From NCBI RefSeq assembly GCF_050947335.1, contig NW_027473317.1, forward strand, positions 4,402,001 through 4,466,000: a stretch of 64,000 nucleotides of DNA. Direction: 5' to 3'. Shown piece by piece: positions 55,237-64,000 of this stretch. The translations under genes and the position numbers were made by a program. The notes under the pieces were generated by a model. The model was not told the DNA's origin. It did no database searches and saw only the letters and a list, made by a program, of their open reading frames with translations. Source of the stretch: Megachile rotundata. Lineage: Eukaryota; Arthropoda; Insecta; Hymenoptera; Megachilidae. Within the stretch, counting starts at the first letter, position 1; the number at the start of each line of letters is the position of its first letter.

Positions 55237-57299
55237 GATAGTAATTGCATGATTGTGATTGTATGATTGTCATTGTATGATTGTGATTGTATGACTGTGA
55301 TTGTATGATTGTGATTGTATGATTGTGATTGCATGATTGTGATTGTATGATTGTGATCGTATGATTGTGATTCTTTGATTGCGATTGTATGATTGTGATT
55401 GTATGATTGTGATTGTATGATTTTGATTGTGTGATTGTGATTGTATGATTGTGATTGTATGATTGTGATTGTATGATTGTGATTGTATGATTGTGATTGT
55501 ATGATTGTGATTGTATGATTGTGATTGTATGATTGTGATTGTATGATAGTAATTGTATGATTGTGATTGTATGATTGTCATTGTATGATTGTGATTGTAT
55601 GACTGTGATTGTATGATTGTGATTGTATGATTGTGATTGTATGATTGTGATTGTATGATTGTGATTGTATGATTGTGATCGTATGATTGTGATTCTTTGA
55701 TTGCGATTGTATGATTGTGATTGTATGATTGTGATTGTATGATTGTGATTGTATGATTGTGATTGTATGATTGTGATTGTATGATTGTGATTGTATGATA
55801 GTAATTGTATGATTGTGATTGTATGATTGTCATTGTATGATTGTGATTGTATGACTGTGATTGTATGATTGTGATTGTATGATTGTGATTGTATGATTGT
55901 GATTGTATGATTGTGATTGTATGATTGTGATCGTATGATTGTGATTCTTTGATTGCGATTGTATGATTGTGATTGTATGATTGTGATTGTATGATTGTGA
56001 TTGTATGATTGTGATTGTATGATTGTGATTGTATGATTGTGATTGTATGATTGTGACTGTATGATTGTGATTGTATGATTGTCATTGTATGATTGTGATT
56101 GTATGATTATGATTGTATGATTGTGCTTGTATGATTGTGATTGTGTGATTGTGATTGTATGATTGTGATTGTATGATTGTGATTGTAAGATTGTGATTGT
56201 GTGATTGCGATTGTATGATTGTGACTGTATGACTGTGACTGTATGATTGTCATTGTATGATTGCGATTGTATGATTGTGATTGTATGGTTGTGATTGCAT
56301 GATTGTGATTGTATGATTGCGATTGTATGATTGTGATTGTATGATTGTGATTGTATGATTGTGATCGTATGATTGTGATCGTACGATTGTGATTGTATAA
56401 TGGTGATTGTATGATTGTGATTGTATGATTGTGATTGTATGATTGTGATTGTACGATTGTGATTGTATGATTGTTATTGACGGATTGTGACTGTATGATT
56501 GTGATTGTATGATTGTGATTTATGATTGTGATTGTATGATTCTGATTGTATGATTGTGATTGTATGATAGTGATTGTATGATTGTTTCTGTATGATTGTG
56601 ATTGTATGATTGCGATTGTGTGATTATGATTGTATGATTGTGATTGTGTGATTGTGATTGTGTGATTGTGATTGTGAGATTGTGATTGTATGATTTCGAT
56701 TGTATGACCGTGATTGTATGATCGTGATTGTGAGATCGTGATTGTATGATTGCGATTGTATGATTGTGATTGTATGATTGTGATTGTATGATTGTGATTG
56801 TATGATTGTGATTGTATGATAGTGATTGTATGATTGTGATTGTATGATTGTCATTGTATGATTGTGATGGTATGATTGTGATCGTATGATTGTGATCGTA
56901 TGATTGTGATCGTATGATTGTGATCGTATGATTGTGATCGTATGATTGTGATCGTATGATTGTGATCGTATGATTGTGATTGTATGATTGTGATTGTATG
57001 ATTGTGATTGTATGATTGTGATTGTATGATTGTGATCGTATGATTGTGATACTTTGATTGCGATTGTATGATTGCGATTGTATGATTCTGATTGTATGAT
57101 TGTGATTGTATGATTGTGATTGTATGATTGTGATTGTATGATTGCGATTGTATGATTGTGATTGTATGATTGTGATTGTATGATTGCGATTGTATGATTG
57201 TGATTGTATGATTGTGATTGTATGATTGTGATCGTATGATTGTGATCGTATGATTGTGATCGTATGATTGTGATCGTATGATTGTGATCGTATGATTGT

Positions 57300-57316
57300 G
57301 ATCGTATTGTATGATT
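57300..57316. other. 9-base deletion, the only off-register change other than the 13-mers
   Basis: The sequence reads GATCGTATTGTATG where copy A at 51129 has a full monomer between GATCGTAT and TGTATG. Nine bases are missing. The change is absent from copy A and therefore postdates the large duplication (or was lost from copy A by exchange). It also accounts for the remainder when the 13-mers at 56518 and 58874 are compared. Confidence 0.9.
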
Positions 57317-60060
57317 GTGATTGTATGATTGTGATTGTATGATTGTGATTGTATGATTGTGATTGTATGATTGTGATCGTATGATTGTGATTCTTTGATT
57401 GCGATTGTATGATTGCGATTGTATGATTGTGATTGTATGATTGTGATTGTATGATTGTGTTTGTATGATTGTGATTGTATGATTGTGATTGTATGATTGT
57501 GATTGTATGATCGTGATTGTATGATCGTGATTGTGAGATTGTGATTGTATGATTGTGGTTGTATGATTGTGGTTGTATGATTGTGATTGTATGATTGCGA
57601 TTGTATGATTGTGATTGTATGATTGTGATCGTATGATTGTGATTCTTTGATTGCGATTGTATGATTGTGATTGTATGATTGTGATTGTATGATTGTGATT
57701 GTATGATTGTGATTGTATGATTGTGATTGTATGATTGTGATTGTATGATTGTGATTGTATGATTGCGATTGTATGATTGTGATTGTATGATTGTGATTGT
57801 ATGATTGCGATTGTATGATTGTGATTGTATGATTGTGATTGTATGATTGTGATCGTATGATTGTGGTCGTATGATTGTGATTGTATAATGGTGATTGTAT
57901 GATTGCGATTGTATGATTGTGATTGTATGATTGTGATCGTATGGTTGTGATCGTATGATTGCGATTCTTTGATTGCGATTGTATGATTGTGATTGTATGA
58001 TTGTGATTGTATGATTGTGCTTGTATGATTGTGATTGTGTGATTTTGATTGTATGACCGTGATTGTATGATCGTGATTGTGAGATCGTGATTGTATGATT
58101 GTGATTGTATGATTGTGATTGTATGATTGTGATTGTATGATTGTGATTGTATGATTGTGATTGTATGATAGTGATTGTATGATTGTGATTGTATGATTGT
58201 CATTGTATGATTGTGATTGTATGATTGTGATCGTATGATTGTGATCGTATGATTGTGATCGTATGATTGTGATCGTATGATTGTGATCGTATGATTGTGA
58301 TCGTATGATTGTGATCGTATGATTGTGATCGTATGATTGTGATGGTATGATTGTGATTGTATGATTGTGATTGTATGATTGTGATCGTATGATTGTGATT
58401 CTTTGATTGCGATTGTATGATTGTGATTGTATGATTCTGATTGTATGATTGTGATTGTATGATTGTGATTGTATGATTGTGATTGTATGATTGTGATTGT
58501 ATGATTGCGATTGTATGATTGTGATTGTATGATTGTGATTGTATGATTGTGATCGTATGATTGTGGTCGTATGATTGTGATTGTATAATGGTGATTGTAT
58601 GATTGCCATTGTATGATTGTGATTGTATGATTGTGATTGTATGGTTGTGATCGTATGATTGCGATTCTTTGATTGCGATTGTATGATTGTGATTGTATGA
58701 TTGTGATTGTATGATTGTGATTGTATGATTGTGATTGTATGATCGTGATTGTATGTTCGTGATTGTGAGATTGTGATTGTATGATTGTGATTGTATGATT
58801 GTGATTGTACGATTGTGATTGTATGATTGTTATTGCATGATTGTGACTGTATGATTGTGATTGTATGATTGTGATTTATGATTGTGATTGTATGATTCTG
58901 ATTGTATGATTGTGATTGTATGATAGTGATTGTATGATTGTTTCTGTATGATTGTGATTGTATGATTGCGATTGTATGATTATGATTGTATGATTGTGAT
59001 TGTGTGATTGCGATTGTATGATTGTGACTGTATGATTGTGATTGTATGATTGTCATTGTATGATTGTGATTGTATGACTATGATTGTATGATTGTCAATG
59101 TATGATTGTGATTGTGTGATTGTGATTGTATGATTGTGATTGTATGATTGTGATTGTATGATTGTGATTGTATGATTGTGATTGAATGATTGTGATTGTA
59201 TGATTGTGATTGTATGATTGTGATTGTATGATTGTGATTGTATGATTGTGATTGTATGATTGTGATTGTATGATTGTGATTGTATGATTGTGATTGTATG
59301 ATTGTGATTGTATGATTGTGATTGTATGATTGTGATTGTATGATTGTGATCGTATGATTGTGATTGTATAATGGTGACTGTATGATTGTGATTGTATGAT
59401 TGTGATTGTATGATTGTGATTGTATGATTGTGATCGTATGATTGTGATCGTACGATTGTGATTGTATAATGGTGATTGTATGATTGTGATTGTATGATTG
59501 TGATTGTATGATTGTGATCGTATGATTGTGATACTTTGATTGCGATTGTATGATTGGGATTGTATGATTCTGATTGTATGATTGTGATTGTATGATTGTG
59601 ATTGTATGATTGTGATTGTATGATAGTGATTGTATGATTGTGATTGTATGATTGTCATTGTATGATTGTGATTGTATGATTGTGATTGTATGATTGTGAT
59701 CGTATGATTGTGATCGTATGATTGTGATCGTATGATTGTGATCGTATGATTGTGATCGTATGATTGTGATCGTATGATTGTGATCGTATGATTGTGATCG
59801 TATGATTGTGATCGTATGATTGTGATTGTATGATTGTGATTGTATGATTGTGATTGTATGATTGTGATTGTATGATTGTGATCGTATGATTGTGATTCTT
59901 TGATTGCGATTGTATGATTGTGATTGTATGATTCTGATTGTATGATTGTGATTGTATGATTGTGATTGTATGATTGTGATTGTATGATTGTGATTGTATG
60001 ATTGTGATTGTATGATTGCGATTGTATGATTGCGATTGTATGATTGCGATTGTATGATTG

Positions 60061-60210
60061 TGATTGTATGATTGTGATCGTATCATTGTGATCGTATGAT
60101 TGTGATCGTATGATTGTGATCGTATGATTGTGATCGTATGATTGTGATTGTATGATTGTGATTGTATGATTGTGATTGTATGATTGTGATTGTATGATTG
60201 TGATTGTATG
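60061..60210. repeat. Spacer of GTGATCG and canonical monomers
   Basis: This is a short stretch between the 6.6-kb copy and the 1.7-kb units. Five GTGATCG units (the first followed by a private TATCATTG change at about 60082) are followed by canonical monomers. Confidence 0.75.
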
Positions 60211-61935
60211 ATTGTGATCGTATGATTGTGATTCTTTGATTGCGATTGTATGATTGTGATTTTATGATTGTGATTGTATGATTGTGATTGTATGATTGTG
60301 ATTGTATGATTGTGATTGTATGATTGTGATTGTATGATTGTGATTGTATGATTGTGATTGTATGATTGTGATTGTATGATCGTGATTGTATGATCGTGAT
60401 TGTGAGATTGTGATTGTATGATTGTGGTTGTATGATTGTGGTTGTATGATTGTGATCGTATGATTGTGATCGTATGATTGTGATTGTATGATTGTGATTG
60501 TATGATTGTGATTGTATGATTGCGATTGTGTGATTGTGATTGTATGATTGTGATCGTATGATTGTGATTCTTTGATTGCGATTGTATGATTGTGATTGTG
60601 TGATTGTGATTGTATGATTGTGATTGTATGATTGTGATTGTATGATTGTGATTGTATGATTGTGATTGTATGATTGTGATTGTATGATTGTGATTGTATG
60701 ATTGTGATTGTATGATTGTGATTGTATGATTGCGATTGTATGATTGTGATTGTATGATTGTGATTGTATGATTGTGATCGTATGATTGTGGTCGTATGAT
60801 TGTGATTGTATAATGGTGATTGTATGATTGCGATTGTATGATTGTGATTGTATGATTGTGATTGTATGGTTGTGATCGTATGATTGCGATTCTTTGATTG
60901 CGATTGTATGATTGTGATTGTATGACTGTGATTGTATGATTGTGATTGTATGATTGTGATTGTATGATCGTGATTGTATGATCGTGATTGTGAGATTGTG
61001 ATTGTATGATTGTGATTGTATGATTGTGATTGTACGATTGTGATTGTATGATTGTTATTGCATGATTGTGACTGTATGATTGTGATTGTATGATTGTGAT
61101 TTATGATTGTGATTGTATGATTCTGATTGTATGATTGTGATTGTATGATAGTGATTGTATGATTGTTTCTGTATGATTGTGATTGTATGATTGTGATTGT
61201 ATGATTGTGATTGTATGATTGTGATTGTATGATTGTGATTGTATGATTGTGATTGTATGATTGTGATTGTATGATTGCGATTGTATGATTGCGATTGTAT
61301 GATTGTGATTGTATGATTGTGATCGTATGATTGTGATCGTATGATTGTGATTGTATAATGGTGATTGTATGATTGTGATTGTATGATTGTGATTGTATGA
61401 TTGCGATTGTATGATTCTGATTGTATGATTGTGATTGTATGATTGTGATTGTATGATTGTGATTGTATGATTGTGATTGTATGATTGTGATTGTATGATT
61501 GTGATTGTATGATTGTGATTGTATGATTGTGATTGTATGATTGTGATTGTATGATTGTGATTGTATGATTGTGTTTGTATGATTGGCATCGTATGATTGT
61601 GATTGTGTGATTGCGATTGTATGATTGTGACTGTATGATTGTGATTGTATGATTGTCATTGTATGATTGTGATTGTATGACTATGATTGTATGATTGTCA
61701 TTGTATGATTGTGATTGTGTGATTGTGATTGTATGATTGTGATTGTATGATTGTGATTGTATGGTTGTGATTGTATGATTGTGATTGAATGATTGTGATT
61801 GTATGATTGTGATTCTATGATTGCGATTGTATGATTGTGATTGTATGATTGTGATTGTATGATTGTGATTGTATGATTGTGATTGTATGATTGTGATTGT
61901 ATGATTGTGATTGTATGATTGCGATTGTATGATTG
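60211..61935. repeat. 1.7-kb tandem block, copy A
   Basis: Marks pair with copy B: GATTTTATG at 60258 and 61979 (1,721 bp, 123 monomers with one 13-mer). The double GTGGTTG at 60426 and 62133, and TATGACTG at 60924 and 62631, are both 1,707 apart, one monomer less in copy B. The 13-mer at 61099 lies after the shared part. GGCA occurs at 61585. Confidence 0.8.
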
Positions 61936-63300
61936 CGATCGTATGATTGTGATTCTTTGATTGCGATTGTATGATTGTGATTTTATGATTGTGATTGTAT
62001 GATTGTGATTGTATGATTGTGATTGTATGATTGTGATTGTATGATTGTGATTGTATGATTGTGATTGTATGATTGTGATTGTATGATCGTGATTGTATGA
62101 TCGTGATTGTGAGATTGTGATTGTATGATTGTGGTTGTATGATTGTGGTTGTATGATTGTGATCGTATGATTGTGATCGTATGATTGTGATTGTATGATT
62201 GTGATTGTATGATTGTGATTGTATGATTGCGATTGTGTGATTGTGATTGTATGATTGTGATCGTATGATTGTGATTCTTTGATTGCGATTGTATGATTGT
62301 GATTGTGTGATTGTGATTGTATGATTGTGATTGTATGATTGTGATTGTATGATTGTGATTGTATGATTGTGATTGTATGATTGTGATTGTATGATTGTGA
62401 TTGTATGATTGTGATTGTATGATTGTGATTGTATGATTGCGATTGTATGATTGTGATTGTATGATTGTGATTGTATGATTGTGATCGTATGATTGTGGTC
62501 GTATGATTGTGATTGTATAATGGTGATTGTATGATTGCGATTGTATGATTGTGATTGTATGATTGTGATTGTATGGTTGTGATCGTATGATTGCGATTCT
62601 TTGATTGCGATTGTATGATTGTGATTGTATGACTGTGATTGTATGATTGTGATTGTATGATTGTGATTGTATGATCGTGATTGTATGATCGTGATTGTGA
62701 GATTGTGATTGTATGATTGTGATTGTATGATTGTGATTGTACGATTGTGATTGTATGATTGTTATTGCATGATTGTGACTGTATGATTGTGATTGTATGA
62801 TTGTGATTGTATGATTGTGATTGTATGATTGCGATTGTATGATTGCGATTGTATGATTGTGATTGTATGATTGTGATCGTATGATTGTGATCGTATGATT
62901 GTGATTGTATAATGGTGATTGTATGATTGTGATTGTATGATTGTGATTGTATGATTGCGATTGTATGATTGCGATTGTATGATTCTGATTGTATGATTGT
63001 GATTGTATGATTGTGATTGTATGATTGTGATTGTATGATTGTGATTGTATGATTGTGATTGTATGATTGTGATTGTATGATTGTTATTGCATGATTGTGA
63101 CTGTATGATTGTGATTGTATGATTGTGATTGTATGATTGTGATTGTATGATTGCGATTGTATGATTGCGATTGTATGATTGTGATTGTATGATTGTGATC
63201 GTATGATTGTGATCGTATGATTGTGATTGTATAATGGTGATTGTATGATTGTGATTGTATGATTGTGATTGTATGATTGCGATTGTATGATTCTGATTGT
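61936..63300. repeat. 1.7-kb tandem block, copy B (shortened)
   Basis: It follows copy A through GTTATTGCATG (61053 and 62761), then departs near 62.80 kb. It lacks the 13-mer found at 61099 and goes instead into a local 322-bp duplication. Confidence 0.75.
62761..63300. repeat. 322-bp local duplication (23 monomers)
   Basis: GTTATTGCATG pairs 62761 with 63083 and TATAATGG pairs 62908 with 63230, both 322 bp apart. Each copy has two GCGATTG units then two GTGATCG units before TATAATGG. After TATAATGG the first copy has two GCGATTG units before ATTCTG and the second has one. Confidence 0.8.
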
Positions 63301-64000
63301 ATGATTGTTTCTGTATGATTGTGATTGTATGATTGCGATTGTATGATTATGATTGTATGATTGTGATTGTGTGATTGTGATTGTATGATTGTGATTGTAT
63401 GATCGTGATTGTATGATCGTGATTGTGAGATTGTGATTGTATGATTGTGGTTGTATGATTGTGGTTGTATGATTGTGATCGTATGATTGTGATCGTATGA
63501 TTGTGATTGTATGATTGTGATTGTATGATTGTGATTGTATGATTGCGATTGTGTGATTGTGATTGTATGATTGTGATCGTATGATTGTGATTCTTTGATT
63601 GCGATTGTATGATTGTGATTGTGTGATTGCGATTGTATGATTGTGACTGTATGATTGTGATTGTATGATTGTCATTGTATGATTGTGATTGTATGACTAT
63701 GATTGTATGATTGTCATTGTATGATTGTGATTGTATGATTGCGATTGTATGATTGTGATTGTATGATTGTGATCGTATGATTGTGATTGTATGATTGCGA
63801 TTGTATGATTGCGATTGTATGATTGTGATTGTATGATTGTGATCGTATGATTGTGATCGTATGATTGTGATTGTATAATGGTGATTGTATGATTGTGATT
63901 GTATGATTGTGATTGTATGATTGCGATTGTATGATTGCGATTGTATGATTGTGATTGTATGATTGTGATTGTATGATTGTGATTGTATGATTGTGATTGT
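63301..64000. repeat. Third, partial 1.7-kb unit running off the window
   Basis: The double GTGGTTG returns at 63449, 1,316 bp (94 monomers) after the one at 62133. It is followed by two GTGATCG, GCGATTGTGTG and ATTCTTTG units as in copies A and B, then by GTGACTG, GTCATTG and TATGACTATG. The array is still continuous at base 64000. Confidence 0.75.

Larger units (their letters stand above)
53456..60060. repeat. 6.6-kb tandem block, copy B
   Basis: This is the partner of copy A. Differences are structural rather than point changes: a 9-base deletion at 57307 together with one additional monomer nearby, and 30 additional monomers (420 bp) in the interval 57.73-58.16 kb. The added segment carries GTGGTCG, TATAATGG, TATGGTTGTGATCG, GTGCTTG and TATGACCG units. 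The sequence alone does not show whether copy B gained it or copy A lost it. Confidence 0.9.
2251..61104. other. Fourteen 13-bp monomers (one-base deletion markers)
   Basis: Fourteen units lack one G, giving GTGATTTATG in place of GTGATTGTATG. The ATTTAT motif starts at 2251, 8186, 11965, 15100, 15365, 24562, 26395, 47380, 50347, 52278, 53551, 56518, 58874 and 61099. Every interval between neighbours equals a multiple of 14 minus 1, except 56518-58874, which also contains the separate 9-base deletion. Most sit in the same context, with an ATTCTG unit, then GATAGTGATTG, then a GTTTCT unit just downstream. They therefore look like copies of one ancestral deletion spread by block duplication. 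The copies at 47380 and 53551 share an extra A-to-G change (TTTATGG), which fits their being a duplicated pair. Confidence 0.9.
1..64000. repeat. Continuous 14-bp satellite array (monomer TGATTGTGATTGTA)
   Basis: Every line of the window is made of the 14-mer TGATTGTGATTGTA or a one- to three-base variant of it. The unit reads as TGATTG + TGATTG + TA, so it probably arose from a hexamer duplication plus a TA spacer. Common variants replace T by C (GCGATTG, GTGATCG, TATGATCG, GTGACTG, TGCATG) or change other bases (GTCATTG, ATTATG, GATAGT, GTTTCT, ATTCTTTG, GAGATT, GTGTG). No stretch of unique DNA interrupts the array, and both ends run off the window. The - strand unit CAATCACAATCATA has no stop codon in any frame and always reads as the 14-residue repeat QSQSYNHNHTITII, which explains its long open frames. 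I see no gene, promoter, RNA gene or transposon. A eukaryotic satellite is the only reading I can support; its chromosomal location is unknown. Confidence 0.98.

Noticed and set aside
1..64000. CRISPR array
   Set aside because: There are no unique spacers between repeats. The unit is 14 bp and strictly tandem.
1..64000. Telomere repeat
   Set aside because: The unit does not resemble TTAGGG, TTTAGGG, TTAGG or the other common telomere repeats, and its rich higher-order structure is unlike telomerase products.
1..64000. Centromeric CENP-B box
   Set aside because: I saw no sequence resembling the 17-bp box (TTCG...CGGG). The monomer is too short and G is isolated. Centromere identity cannot be claimed or excluded from this alone.
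1..64000. G-quadruplex or i-motif potential from the G-rich, C-poor strand
   Set aside because: G residues are isolated in the consensus, with no GGG tracts apart from an occasional GGGATTG variant, so neither structure is expected.
1..64000. Array is an assembly or sequencing artefact
   Set aside because: Not fully excluded, but random error would not give shared rare variants at exactly matching offsets or a conserved 14-bp register over 64 kb. Only the large near-identical tandem copies (47.3-60.06 kb) could plausibly be false duplications, and that needs read evidence.
1..64000. Pumilio-type sites (UGUANAUA) in a + strand transcript
   Set aside because: The consensus gives UGUAUGAU, which breaks the motif at the later positions. 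No exact consensus site is present in the canonical unit.

Overview
The whole 64,000-base window is one uninterrupted array of a 14-bp satellite. On the + strand the consensus monomer is TGATTGTGATTGTA, i.e. two TGATTG hexamers plus TA. I find no gene, RNA gene, mobile element, CRISPR array or unique sequence anywhere. The consensus + strand has 7 T, 4 G, 3 A and no C per unit, so C occurs only in variant units. Allowing for fourteen 1-base deletions and one 9-base deletion, every landmark I checked stays in exact 14-bp register. This predicts about 4,573 monomers, and the last base of the window falls in the predicted phase. A satellite this long and this ordered points to a eukaryotic chromosome (heterochromatin, pericentromere, subtelomere or sex chromosome), probably assembled from long reads. 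The species cannot be read from the sequence.

The array is layered. Variant monomers form barcodes that recur at larger scales: 14 bp; a 126-bp (9-monomer) sub-repeat; a 0.90-0.97 kb module starting with the variant GATAGTAATTG; roughly 1.8-2.1 kb units; and roughly 3.8, 5.9 and 6.2-6.6 kb blocks. Most large blocks sit next to a near copy, as expected from unequal exchange, and copies differ mostly by whole numbers of monomers.

Layout. 1-15.2 kb: two copies of a 5.9-kb block, then a partial re-copy at an offset of 3,779 bp, then a block ending near 15.23 kb. 15.2-22.9 kb: a mosaic. 22.9-26.5 kb: a tandem duplication of about 1.76 kb. 27.2-28.2 kb: a 476-bp duplication. 28.1-43 kb: a central domain of roughly 1.9-kb units marked by a rare GGCA variant. 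43.5-47.3 kb: return of the left-hand modules. 47.3-60.06 kb: a large tandem duplication (offset 6,171 growing to 6,596). 60.2-64 kb: 1.7-kb units with a 322-bp local duplication, running off the window.

The left domain (6.9-15.2 kb) and right domain (46.3-50.5 kb) are colinear, except that the right has one copy where the left has two copies of the 3.8-kb block. Together with the different central family, this suggests that the central domain expanded inside, or was inserted into, an older array. That history is inference.

The - strand carries many long open frames, up to 1,041 codons. They are a by-product of a 14-bp unit with no stop codon in any - strand frame, and they are not annotated as genes.
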